NCBI GenBank assembly: GCA_016220095.1
Contig: JACRIJ010000128.1
Location: 1-48,043, forward strand
DNA from: Planctomycetota bacterium
GTDB taxonomy: Bacteria > Planctomycetota > MHYJ01 > JACQXL01 > JACRIJ01
Length of the DNA stretch: 48,043 nt
Direction: 5' to 3'
Made by a program: the position numbers and the translations under genes. This document shows positions 24,508 through 33,704 of the stretch, piece after piece (the first letter of the stretch is position 1; every line of letters starts with the position of its first letter). The notes beneath the pieces are model-generated. The model made no database searches. It was not told the origin of the DNA and saw only the letters and a program-made list of their open reading frames with translations.

Positions 24508-25350
24508 ATGAAAAAACTCAAGGCAATGCTTATAATTATTCCTTTTTTGGCTATTGTTGTATTTGCAGTGTCTTTGTACATGCACAAGCCGGCGCCGGAT
24601 AAGTTCAGCGAATTCGTCAACGCTGAACGGCTCTCTATTTCCGCTATTAATAATACACTGTACTCCGTAAACGGCAAAAACATAGTTGACAGTGATTTTT
24701 ACCGGCTTATTGATATCATAATACAAAAACATAAGGCCAAGACCGTTCCAGACCTGAAGGATTTTCCCGATATTATACTCAAGCCGCAAATTGAATTCGT
24801 TATAAAAAGCAATTGCAAATTTCATAATTTCCAGAAACTCATAGAGATGCTCACGCAACGGCTTTTTGCCAATATCAGCGTAACCGTGGAATTTGCCGAT
24901 AACAGCCGCAAATCGTATGATATACCGATTCCTCTGCCTTCGGAAATCACAGGCAAACCCGAAAAAGCGTCATACCTTTGCCGGGACGGATTATCCGAGA
25001 TTGATTCCAATTCCTGCCTCCTCATTCTAAAGGAAGACATCAATAACGCGCTTCATGCGAATTACGGAATTTATTCGGAACTCCTTAAGGCCCAGAAACA
25101 GGGATTTAACGAAAAAACCGGAGAACAGCAACAGGTTGAAATCCCTTTTATAAACAGCGCCGTTATACAAAAGGACAGCCTGGACCGGTATATTGACACA
25201 CTCCGCAAAAACCCTGATTGCACGCGTATCGTTGTCTGGTACATGCCGCTTGCCGATACGGAAATGGCAGCAATAGCAAAAGTATTTGACGCGCTTCTAT
25301 CACACGGCATAGATTACTACGAACTTGTACTTACGGAACAGGTACACTAA
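24508..25350 (+). CDS. Uncharacterised single-pass membrane protein, weakly ExbD-like
   Basis: 280 residues. Residues of about 5-25 form one transmembrane helix with a positively charged short N-terminus, leaving the rest periplasmic. LYSVNGKNIVDSDFYRLIDI and CTRIVVWYMPLADTEMAAIA loosely resemble the periplasmic domain of ExbD/TolR proteins. There is no TM aspartate in the usual place, and the protein is about twice as long, so the assignment is weak. It is expressed from a consensus leaderless promoter, stands alone, and no ExbB/TolQ is nearby. Confidence 0.7.
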   Translation: MKKLKAMLIIIPFLAIVVFAVSLYMHKPAPDKFSEFVNAERLSISAINNTLYSVNGKNIVDSDFYRLIDIIIQKHKAKTVPDLKDFPDIILKPQIEFVIKSNCKFHNFQKLIEMLTQRLFANISVTVEFADNSRKSYDIPIPLPSEITGKPEKASYLCRDGLSEIDSNSCLLILKEDINNALHANYGIYSELLKAQKQGFNEKTGEQQQVEIPFINSAVIQKDSLDRYIDTLRKNPDCTRIVVWYMPLADTEMAAIAKVFDALLSHGIDYYELVLTEQVH

Positions 25351-25513
25351 CGAAGGAGGTCGCAGGCTCTCAAACCCAGGGTCTCGGATCTCGGCTCGCG
25401 TTTAAACGGACCACGGGAAACGGGTCACGGATTCCAAGTCTTGCGTCAGGAGTCCCCGTCGTTTCATCAACAACAAGCAACGAACCTCGGATGCAATCCG
25501 CGGATGCCACTGG
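25351..25513. repeat. Interspersed repeat, GGTCTCGGATCTCGG family
   Basis: The block CAGGGTCTCGGATCTCGGCT...CACGGATTCCAAGTCTTGCG...GGAGTC...GTCGTTTCATCAA recurs at 40560-40660. It also recurs inverted at 44675-44780. Confidence 0.6.
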
Positions 25514-27622
25514 TCACTTCACTATATATTCCGGCAGTAATCTTACGGCTATCGCCCTCACTTGTTCCTCTGTAAGCTTATGCAACTGCTGGGAAATGTT
25601 TCTCTTACAGTCTATTTCAGGATACTTTTGCGGGTTCCTGCAAATTTCCATTGCCATGCCTTCCAGTATGCTCACGGCAATCTTGTAATAAACGGAATTC
25701 TCCGGCTCCTCGCCTCCCCAAGTGGCATAGATTTTCTGAATCAAATCATGCTTTACCGGCCTCAAACGCAAAATATTTTCATACAACATCCAGTGAGCAG
25801 GTTTCATATACAATATGCCGGTTGTTTCGGCGGCGGATTCAAAACGGCTCCTTATTTGCGCGGGCGAAAACATCTGTTCAATACCCAGGAGCAGATTATT
25901 CATCAGGTTTTCGGAAAAAGGCGTAAAAAATTTCGTATCGTGTATATGCCCGAGTTCGTGCCTCTTTACGGCCTCTACATTCAACATGAACACAATATTC
26001 CATAAATCGGAATTATCCGCATCAATTCCCGCGTCCTCAAACGCCTTCAACGCCAGCGCGCGCGCGGCATATTCGGAATAAAACGGCTCCACAACAGCGT
26101 CTTCGTCCGCGGCATTTCGGACTTCTTCAGGCACATTCCTGCCTAAAAGTTCTTTCAGATACTTCATGGACTTTGCCGAAGGCCTCAATGTCTCGGCATT
26201 AACGTAAAAACCGGATGAAGTCAGAAACGTAAACCCCGCAATCTGGGGATATCCGGCCACGTATTCGGACATGGTATCAATTATATTATAATCGCCCGCA
26301 AGGTAATCCACGCGATGAGTCTTATTAAGTATTTTTCTATCGGAATTCTCCCAAAACAATACCGGCATAACGCTGACATCAAGCAGTCCCAAATAACTCG
26401 TAATGGAAACGAATTCGCCGTATTCCATAAAATACGCGCACAAAGGGCTTTCAGCGTTATTAAACGAATTTATCTCCCCAACGTAAGGCGTATTTGACAT
26501 GACAGCCGCAACGCCTTCTTTCAACTCCGATATTGCCGGATCTATTGCTTTTACAAGGCTCAAAAATTCGTATATGCCGGTTTCTTTCCCGTTAAAATAA
26601 TAATCGTCATAAATACGGCAGGTTTCTTTTTTCAGCCTTTCAAGGAATCCGAGGTGCTGAATCGTAACAACCCTCAGGTTTTCCGCGAATTCCGCCTGTC
26701 CATCGGCCTGCATGGAACAAACGTAATCGCAGATGCCAACCGCCTCTTTAAGCCATCCGGTTTTTTTGCAGACCAGCGCGAGGTTCTGAAGGAGCGCGGC
26801 ATTGTTTTTATCGGCCTCGCATATTATGATAAGGTTTATAAGCTCTTCGTACCGCGGCGCGAAAGAACTTTTCTCATCCAAAATCATCACGCGCGGCGCG
26901 ATTTTCAACCAGGCATCCAGCGCCTTTTGAAATTCTCTCTTTTCCATAAAAAACGCTCGCGCCTTAATCACCGCGTTGGTATTGTATGGATTCAATCCGA
27001 GGGCCGAATCGTATTCCCGTTCCGCCAATTCGTCATTGCCGAGTTCATGCGCGAAAAAAGCGAGGTAGGAATGGAAAATTGCGATTTCGGGAAATGCCTT
27101 AGCCGCAATATCCGCGAGTTCGTAGCCTTCATTCAAATGCAAGGCGGATTCGTAGTACTGCAGAGCGCGCAAAAACGCGAGCGTGAATACATCCCTGTCC
27201 CTGTTGCTGAACATGGAAACGCCGGAACCCGCGAGAATCCCGAATATCTCCGCGCTCTCCGCATATTTATTTTTCGCCAGCAAAGAAGACGCCTTTATGA
27301 AAAGCGCGCCGCTGTCGGAAGGGTACATGCCGAGAACGGTTTCAGCCTCATTCAGCGCAAAATCCCATTGCTTCAAAAGGCAGTAAGACATGGCGAGGCC
27401 GGTCCTGGCCCGGGCTGAATTGGGGTCAATTTGAAGCGCCTGGTGGTACAATACTGAAGCTTCGCTGAATTTTTCATCCGCGGTCCGTTCAACGGCCGAG
27501 CTCATAAGAGAATCAAAATCCTTTAACGCCGCAGGCTGAGTGGCGCAGGAAATCATTGCGGCAGAAAAAATCAGCAGGCCATATTTCAGATTATTTATTT
27601 TGCATTTTATATTGGAGTTCAT
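25514..27622 (-). CDS. TPR lipoprotein with C-terminal HELGH zinc-metallopeptidase-like domain
   Basis: 702 residues. The signal peptide ends at a plausible lipobox (MISC, C26). Residues of about 40-330 contain tetratricopeptide-type helical repeats (FSEASVLYHQALQIDPNSARA, shown in part: LYHQALQIDPNSA; YDSALGLNPYNTNAV). The C-terminal part contains KRHELGHIHD: H555, E556 and H559 form the HExxH zinc site of gluzincin-like peptidases, and ESAAETTG (E596 or E599), about 40 residues on, could supply the third ligand. This domain is not one I recognise by name. It overlaps the end of the ABC gene upstream by 32 bases and closes a six-gene cluster. It may process or gate material handled by the exporter; this is inference. 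Confidence 0.75.
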   Translation of the reverse strand: MNSNIKCKINNLKYGLLIFSAAMISCATQPAALKDFDSLMSSAVERTADEKFSEASVLYHQALQIDPNSARARTGLAMSYCLLKQWDFALNEAETVLGMYPSDSGALFIKASSLLAKNKYAESAEIFGILAGSGVSMFSNRDRDVFTLAFLRALQYYESALHLNEGYELADIAAKAFPEIAIFHSYLAFFAHELGNDELAEREYDSALGLNPYNTNAVIKARAFFMEKREFQKALDAWLKIAPRVMILDEKSSFAPRYEELINLIIICEADKNNAALLQNLALVCKKTGWLKEAVGICDYVCSMQADGQAEFAENLRVVTIQHLGFLERLKKETCRIYDDYYFNGKETGIYEFLSLVKAIDPAISELKEGVAAVMSNTPYVGEINSFNNAESPLCAYFMEYGEFVSITSYLGLLDVSVMPVLFWENSDRKILNKTHRVDYLAGDYNIIDTMSEYVAGYPQIAGFTFLTSSGFYVNAETLRPSAKSMKYLKELLGRNVPEEVRNAADEDAVVEPFYSEYAARALALKAFEDAGIDADNSDLWNIVFMLNVEAVKRHELGHIHDTKFFTPFSENLMNNLLLGIEQMFSPAQIRSRFESAAETTGILYMKPAHWMLYENILRLRPVKHDLIQKIYATWGGEEPENSVYYKIAVSILEGMAMEICRNPQKYPEIDCKRNISQQLHKLTEEQVRAIAVRLLPEYIVK

Positions 27623-29375
27623 ATAGTTTTGTATAAATACCGTTTTGGGCGAGCAATTCCTGATGGGTTCCTTCTTCGACCATGCGGCCCTTATGGATAA
27701 CGATGATTCTATCGGCTTTTTTTATGGTAGACAGCCTATGGGCTATTATAATTGAGGTGCGTCCTTTTATCAGTTTTTCCATTGCCTGCTGTATAAGCTG
27801 TTCGGTCTCCGTATCTATGCTGGAAGTAGCTTCATCAAGAATAAGCAGTTTCGGATCAATCGCGAGCGCCCTGGCAAATGAAAGCAGTTGTTTCTCGCCT
27901 ACTGAAAAAGTCGCTCCGCGCTCCTTAACCTCGCTCTTAAAACCGCCGGGCAGGCGGCTGATGAATTCGGAGGCATTTACATATTCAATCACGGATTCCA
28001 TGGTCTCATCGGTTATGGCGCTATTGCCGAGTTTTATATTTTCCGACACTGTACCGGTAAACAGATGCACGTCCTGCAATATCAATCCCACTTTTGAGCG
28101 CAGGGAGGAAATATCAATGTCCTTTATCGGAATGTCGTCAATAAGAATTTCGCCTTCCTGTATATCATAGAAACGCAGGAGGAGATTGGTTATCGTGGTC
28201 TTGCCTGACCCCGTCAATCCCACTATAGCCACGCTTTCCCCGGGAGAAACGTGAAAAGAGACATCCTTAAGCACGTAATTGTCTTTTTCATAGGAAAAAT
28301 TCACATTACGAAATTTTATATCTCCGCGGAGAATGTCCACAATCCTGCCTTGCGCGGAACCGGAAATATCAGATGGGGTATCCATGAGCTTGAACAGCCG
28401 TTCCGAAGACGCCATGGCGGACTGAAGTATATTGTATTTTTCGCCCAAATCCCTGATAGGCTGGAAGAATTTCTGAAGATAACTCCAAAACAGGTAAAAC
28501 ACAGGGAAAGTAAGCGCGCCTGCCATTATACTGCCGGCACCCTGCCAGATGAGAAGGGCGGTTGAGATGGTAAAAAACAAATTGATTGAAGGAAAAAACA
28601 GCGCGAAATAGAAAAGCGATTTTATATTGGTAACCATCATTTCATGATTCAACCGCTCAAAATCATCATAGTTCCTTTTCTCCCTGCGGAAAATCTGGAC
28701 TATTGCCATACCCACGACATTTTCCTGCAGATATGAATTAAGCGCCGCTATCTGTTTGCGCGAATCCCTGTATGTCTGCCGCGCCTTGGAGCGGAATATC
28801 ATAGTCACCGCAAATAGCGCGGGAAGTATTGCCAGCGAAATAAGCGCCAGCCGCCAGTCCGTTATGAACATCATTACGCAGATGCTCAGCATCAGGAATA
28901 TATCCACGAAAAAAGCTATCAATCCTGACGCAAAAAGTTCTGCGAGATTTTCCACATCCGAAGTCATCCTTGTCACAAGCCGGCCGACGGGATTCCTGTC
29001 GTAAAACGACATGGAAAGCCCCTGCAGATGCGAATACAGCTGATTCCTGATATCGTTAATCACCTTCTGCCCGACATAGTTCGTTATATACAACTGCCAA
29101 TACCCCAGAATGCCCTTCAGCGCCTGCATCAAAAAATATATGGCGGTGAATTTTATCAAAAAGGACACCTTTTCATTTTCCGCAAGTTTTCCGTCGGTTA
29201 TATATTCAAGGGCTTTTGCCACAAGATTAAGCCCGAGCAGGCTTATGCCGGTCGTCGTAATTATCAGAAATATGATTATTACGACATAAAGCCGGTACGG
29301 CTTCAGGTAGCTGAAGAAACGTTTCATCAATTTTGCATCGTAGGCCTTGCCTACAAGTTCATCGCTATGATTCAT
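27591..29375 (-). CDS. ABC exporter half-transporter with degenerate signature
   Basis: 594 residues, a type IV ABC exporter subunit: six transmembrane helices (about 25-310) then an ATPase domain. Walker A is GLTGSGKTT (386-394), Walker B LILDE with catalytic E515, and the H-loop is H546. The signature is FSVGEKQ (490-496) instead of LSGGQ. With the partner gene, which has a normal LSGGQ but a non-catalytic Walker B, this forms the classic asymmetric heterodimer seen in BmrCD and TmrAB. The substrate may be a lipid, peptide or drug. ATG 29375 overlaps the partner's TGA as ATGA. Confidence 0.92.
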   Translation of the reverse strand: MNHSDELVGKAYDAKLMKRFFSYLKPYRLYVVIIIFLIITTTGISLLGLNLVAKALEYITDGKLAENEKVSFLIKFTAIYFLMQALKGILGYWQLYITNYVGQKVINDIRNQLYSHLQGLSMSFYDRNPVGRLVTRMTSDVENLAELFASGLIAFFVDIFLMLSICVMMFITDWRLALISLAILPALFAVTMIFRSKARQTYRDSRKQIAALNSYLQENVVGMAIVQIFRREKRNYDDFERLNHEMMVTNIKSLFYFALFFPSINLFFTISTALLIWQGAGSIMAGALTFPVFYLFWSYLQKFFQPIRDLGEKYNILQSAMASSERLFKLMDTPSDISGSAQGRIVDILRGDIKFRNVNFSYEKDNYVLKDVSFHVSPGESVAIVGLTGSGKTTITNLLLRFYDIQEGEILIDDIPIKDIDISSLRSKVGLILQDVHLFTGTVSENIKLGNSAITDETMESVIEYVNASEFISRLPGGFKSEVKERGATFSVGEKQLLSFARALAIDPKLLILDEATSSIDTETEQLIQQAMEKLIKGRTSIIIAHRLSTIKKADRIIVIHKGRMVEEGTHQELLAQNGIYTKLYELQYKMQNK

Positions 29376-31120
29376 ATCAACTGCTGTTCCAATTGCTGTT
29401 GCGCGAACATCTGCGCATACATCCCGCCAAGAGAAAGCAGGTACTGATGCGGGCCTTTTTCCACGATCCGCCCGTTATCCAGCACGAGTATTTCATCGGC
29501 GTCTTTTATGGTGGAAATCCTGTGGGCTATCATAATGCACGTCCTGCCTTTCATGAATTCCCTTAATCCATTCAGTATCTCCTCTTCGGTATGGGTATCA
29601 ACGCTTGACAATGCGTCGTCAAGCACGAGTATCCTCGGATTTTTCATTATCGCGCGCGCAATCGCAATTCTCTGCCTCTGGCCGCCCGAAAGGGTAATTC
29701 CTCTTTCGCCGACGACCTGTCCGTATTTTTCAGGAAATGCCTCTATATCAACGCTTATGCGGGAAATCCGCGCGGCAAAGCGCATTTCTTCATCCGACGC
29801 GTCCGGCCTGCCGAAAATCAGGTTATTCCTTATAGTATCCGAAAAAAGGAACGATTCCTGCGGCACTACCCCGAGGCAATCCCGCAGGGCGCCGGGATTG
29901 ATTTTATTTATATCAATGCCGTCTATTAGAATTGAATTATCCGGGGCCTTCACGAGGCGCGAAAGCAGATTCATCAGGGTGGTCTTTCCGGAACCCGTAG
30001 TGCCTATTATGGCCAGCGTCCTGCCGTGCGGCACTGCAAACGAAATATTTTGAAGTTTGAAAGACGATTGTCCGGAGGAATACTCAAAATCAAGGCCATT
30101 GAATTCAATATCGCCTTTTAAGACAGGGCACTGCGTGGCGGCGTCTCCGGAAGATTCGGGTATTTCAGGCGCGGCTTCAAGCAATTCGCATATCCTTTCC
30201 ATCGCCGTATTCGCGCGCTGAAAAAGGCTTGTAGTCCATCCGAGCGCCACCATAGGCCAGAGCATGGCGAAGTAAAACATGTTAAACGCTATGAAATCGC
30301 CTTTTGAAAGACTGCCCGATATAACGTCCCTGCCGCCAAACCATAAAATGACGCCGATTCCGATTTCAGTAACAAGTGCCAGCACGGTAAACCCGATGCC
30401 CGTGACTTTTACGAGTTCCATATTGCAGTTAAGATAATCAAGATTGAGTTTTTTCATGTGTTCAATCTCGCTGTTCTCCTGCGTAAATGCCTTGATGACC
30501 TTGGCGCCGGAAAAATTTTCCTGCGCCCTTGAACTTATGGCAGCCAGCTGTATCTGCGTTTTCATGGAATATTCATGCATTAAAGCCGCGAGTTTCCGCA
30601 CGATGAAAATAATTATGATGAGCGGCGCAAGCGAAATTATGGCGAGCCGGGTATTGACGTACGACATCCCTCCGATTGATATTACAAAAGCGACAAATGA
30701 ATTGATGATGAAAGTCACTCCGAAACCGATAGCCATCCTTACGGATTCTATGTCACCGGTCAGCCGCGACATGATGTCTCCGGTGCGGTATTTGACAAAA
30801 AATGAAGGCGACTGTTTCTGGATGTTCGCGAACGTATCATTGCGCAGGGCGGTCTCCACTCTTCGCGAGGCGCCCATAATGAGCAGTCTGGATAATATCT
30901 GCATAAGCCCCGATACTACGGCAATAAGGATAATAACTGCCACCATGACATACAGCGCCGGCATGGTCATTGATCCCCTGTCAATGTCGTCAAAAATCCG
31001 CTTCGTCAGGATAGGCACCAGCGCTGTTAGCACGTTAGCGGCTATTATGGCAACTATGCCGAGAATCATTTTGCCCTTGTAGGGCGCGACATATTTGTTG
31101 ATTTTGTAAAAATGTTTCAT
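29372..31120 (-). CDS. ABC exporter half-transporter with non-catalytic Walker B
   Basis: 582 residues with six transmembrane helices (about 18-300) and an ATPase domain. Walker A is GTTGSGKTT (373-381), the signature LSGGQ is canonical (477-481), and the Walker B reads VLDD with D502 where glutamate is normally the catalytic base. The H-loop H533 is kept. The pattern is complementary to that of the 594-residue partner, so one ATP site of the heterodimer should be active and one degenerate. It sits 23 bases after a large membrane protein gene in a co-directional cluster. Confidence 0.92.
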   Translation of the reverse strand: MKHFYKINKYVAPYKGKMILGIVAIIAANVLTALVPILTKRIFDDIDRGSMTMPALYVMVAVIILIAVVSGLMQILSRLLIMGASRRVETALRNDTFANIQKQSPSFFVKYRTGDIMSRLTGDIESVRMAIGFGVTFIINSFVAFVISIGGMSYVNTRLAIISLAPLIIIIFIVRKLAALMHEYSMKTQIQLAAISSRAQENFSGAKVIKAFTQENSEIEHMKKLNLDYLNCNMELVKVTGIGFTVLALVTEIGIGVILWFGGRDVISGSLSKGDFIAFNMFYFAMLWPMVALGWTTSLFQRANTAMERICELLEAAPEIPESSGDAATQCPVLKGDIEFNGLDFEYSSGQSSFKLQNISFAVPHGRTLAIIGTTGSGKTTLMNLLSRLVKAPDNSILIDGIDINKINPGALRDCLGVVPQESFLFSDTIRNNLIFGRPDASDEEMRFAARISRISVDIEAFPEKYGQVVGERGITLSGGQRQRIAIARAIMKNPRILVLDDALSSVDTHTEEEILNGLREFMKGRTCIMIAHRISTIKDADEILVLDNGRIVEKGPHQYLLSLGGMYAQMFAQQQLEQQLI

Positions 31121-31143
31121 TGAAATGCCGTTAACCGTCCTGA

Positions 31144-33099
31144 TTATTCATCCCAAACCATAATCGCTTTTATGCAGGTTATGTAATAATCCCTGCCTTC
31201 CGCCGGCAGAAGTTTCAAATGCAGGCCTAATCCGCCGAATTCACCAACCGAATCAGCGGTCTTCCGCACTTGCATAATGGCGTCATATTCAATTTCCTTA
31301 AGCCTCTTCTCAAACAGGCCCGTAACACGGTCATCAAATTCCTTTTTGGCGCCCGGCGGTTTTTTTTCAGCGGCAAGCCTTTCGCGCTCCTCCTGTTCAA
31401 TCTCACCGCGCAATTCCTGCCGGTTGATTTTTTCAACCGCTTTCACCGCGGCAAATCCCTCCATGCCGTACATTATTTTCTTATATTGCCTGAAATCAAC
31501 GAAATACGAAGCGAATCCGTCAAATTCAAGGTCATAACTTACGCGGCCGAAAAACCTGTTATCGTAAATGCTTTTTATGTTTTCCATTTTTATCTGCAAT
31601 ATCTTATTGAGCGCGGGAAAAGACGTGGTTATGAAAAAACAATTATCCGCCACGCAATAGGCGGGGCAGACATATCCGCTGTAAGCGTCATTCAGGACTT
31701 TTATCTTCCTGACAAGGTACTGTCCCACGTACTGGTCTTCTCTCGCGGTCATTTCTCCGGTTTTAATTCCGTCAAATATCTCCAGCACCGGAGCGGGATC
31801 CGAACATTTTAAAACCAGCGTAAGCGCGGGATAGTATTTGTCTTCGGAATCCGAATATTTCTCAGCCGTAACAAGACACGTAACGTCAGGGTCCAGGGCA
31901 AAAATAAGCTTATTCTGCATATCGTGCTCTTCAAGGGCATTCATGTTCTCCATCAGCGTATTATACGCCAGAATGATTTCATTAGGCACTTCAGAGCCGG
32001 CTTTCACGCGCCCCGGACCGGCCCAGTACTTGCACAGGTCCCACAGATTAAGCGGCGCTATTTTGGTACTGAACAGAAAACCCGAATTTGCCGGCAAAAG
32101 CTTATAGTAATCCGGCGTATATTCCGACGCCGTGAAAAGCTGGTCATATAAAAGCGGATCAGATCCCGAATGATTCTGAAGGGCATATCCCGTTAATTCC
32201 GTCTTATCAGCGGCCATATTCAATCCCAGAACAGCCTTCCTGACGTCTGAAAAATCCAGAGGATACGCCAACTCGTGGACAGGTATCGAATGGTAAATTG
32301 CATCAATGCCGGCATACGCGCCGGAATCAGCAGGCATCAGCGAGAAATCAAACCACAGGGCTCCGGGCATTTTGAATATATCCCGCGCCTTGCGACCGAA
32401 TTCGCTGTTATCCGAAGCCATTTCCGCAGTAAAACCGGAAGCGGTCCCGCTGTAAACGCTGACGGCCTCTTTAAGCAGGGACACGTCGTTTGAATACGCG
32501 AACGTCCGGCCCATAAAACACAGGTATATCGGATTGGCTTCGTCCTGCCGTATTTCATAAATGGTACTGCCCTGATATTGCGAGACCGCGTACTTTTTCC
32601 CCGAAGCAGGCAATGCCACGGAAGTGAGAAGCGGCCTGAGAAAATAGTATTTGAATTTCAAGGCGTCAACGACGAGCATCGACGGCTGTTCGGAACCGGC
32701 ATGGAACCTGCATGAAATACATACGCTTTCGCCGGTAATGTCAATAATCCGGTCAAATGAAAAAGGGGAATTCCTCAATTGCATATCTTCGCTGATGCCG
32801 CCGATAAGTTTTTTCAACAAAGGCATCCTGCTGATTTTTACGGAATCCTGCAATCCGTTAAACCTGACGAAGAACTGCTGTTCAGCCGGCAGAAATGATG
32901 ACACCTCCCGGGCGGAAGGGGCCGCGAGAAACGCAAACGCCATAACCCACGAATATATCCACGCCGGCGAAAAAACAATTGCCGGCAGGATGCCGGCTAT
33001 TTTCAGAAAAATGCCTCTGCGGGATTTCACGATAGGATATATGAACAGAAACGGAAAAAATACGCAGGCCGCTATAAAAAGAATCTTACGAAAATTCAT
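31144..33099 (-). CDS. Large uncharacterised membrane-anchored protein, DUF3352-like
   Basis: 651 residues. Two hydrophobic segments at the N-terminus (about 5-24 and 33-60) anchor it in the inner membrane; the remainder is probably periplasmic. Repeating motifs such as FSFDRIIDITGESVCISC, RTFAYSNDVSLLKEAVSVYS and NCFFITTSFPALNKILQ resemble DUF3352-type proteins, where a segment of this kind precedes a helix, but the match is by eye. Residues of about 560-620 are charged and helical (RGEIEQEERERLAAEKK). No catalytic motif was seen. It lies between the PilO-like gene (59-base gap) and the ABC exporter genes (23-base gap), suggesting a joint role in envelope transport. Confidence 0.65.
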   Translation of the reverse strand: MNFRKILFIAACVFFPFLFIYPIVKSRRGIFLKIAGILPAIVFSPAWIYSWVMAFAFLAAPSAREVSSFLPAEQQFFVRFNGLQDSVKISRMPLLKKLIGGISEDMQLRNSPFSFDRIIDITGESVCISCRFHAGSEQPSMLVVDALKFKYYFLRPLLTSVALPASGKKYAVSQYQGSTIYEIRQDEANPIYLCFMGRTFAYSNDVSLLKEAVSVYSGTASGFTAEMASDNSEFGRKARDIFKMPGALWFDFSLMPADSGAYAGIDAIYHSIPVHELAYPLDFSDVRKAVLGLNMAADKTELTGYALQNHSGSDPLLYDQLFTASEYTPDYYKLLPANSGFLFSTKIAPLNLWDLCKYWAGPGRVKAGSEVPNEIILAYNTLMENMNALEEHDMQNKLIFALDPDVTCLVTAEKYSDSEDKYYPALTLVLKCSDPAPVLEIFDGIKTGEMTAREDQYVGQYLVRKIKVLNDAYSGYVCPAYCVADNCFFITTSFPALNKILQIKMENIKSIYDNRFFGRVSYDLEFDGFASYFVDFRQYKKIMYGMEGFAAVKAVEKINRQELRGEIEQEERERLAAEKKPPGAKKEFDDRVTGLFEKRLKEIEYDAIMQVRKTADSVGEFGGLGLHLKLLPAEGRDYYITCIKAIMVWDE

Positions 33100-33158
33100 T
33101 GAAACTCCTCGTTAATCTGCAAATCACACTGACGCCAAATCGCCGGATCCGCAAAAGG

Positions 33159-33704
33159 CTACTCGGTGGTTATTCGTTTATAACTCGCCAGGTCCACCTG
33201 GCATTTTTTTATATCGAGTTTTTCGCCGAAATCAATATTCATATCTTTCGGCTTGAAAGGTATGGAACTGTCCTTGTCAATCTGCATAAGCAGTCCGAAC
33301 ACGTCGTTTCTGGTAACGGCGGTATACTGGAGGGACACCACGGTTTCTTCAAAATTATCCGCTTTTCTCGGATGGCCCTGTTCGTATTTCACCCATCCGG
33401 CATACCCGGATTTTTTTGTAATGGAAAGGAGCTTGTCTATTATGTCGCCGACTTCTATTTCGGCCCTCGCGGTAAGTTCAAATGCCTCGGGATTATCCTT
33501 GCGCAACCTGTCAATGGCTGTTTTCTTTTCAAGCATCTGCGCGTGGCCGTCCTTCAGCCCGGCGAGATTCGCGTCATGCGCCTTGATTGATTTTGCGAGG
33601 TACATGTCATAAATGCCTAACGCCGCGGCTGCCGCGGAAAGGGCAAATATTACGCTGACAAAAAAGTCCATTTTTCTCATATTAGCATTATTTTTACCCG
33701 TCAT
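33159..33704 (-). CDS. PilO/GspM-like inner-membrane protein
   Basis: 181 residues: a short cytoplasmic N-terminus, one transmembrane helix (about 13-33), a coiled coil (about 40-75) and a small alpha/beta domain (LQYTAVTRNDVFGLLMQIDK, like the ferredoxin-type fold of PilO). In type IV pili and type II secretion, PilO pairs with PilN and connects to PilM. Here it follows the PilM/N-like gene with a 4-base ATGA overlap, the normal order of such genes. Assignment rests on architecture and position rather than a strong motif. Confidence 0.7.
   Translation of the reverse strand: MTGKNNANMRKMDFFVSVIFALSAAAAALGIYDMYLAKSIKAHDANLAGLKDGHAQMLEKKTAIDRLRKDNPEAFELTARAEIEVGDIIDKLLSITKKSGYAGWVKYEQGHPRKADNFEETVVSLQYTAVTRNDVFGLLMQIDKDSSIPFKPKDMNIDFGEKLDIKKCQVDLASYKRITTE

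Noticed and set aside
26830..27060. AHELGN near residue 191 of the TPR protein as a second zinc site
   Set aside because: It lacks the final His of HExxH and lies within a TPR helix.
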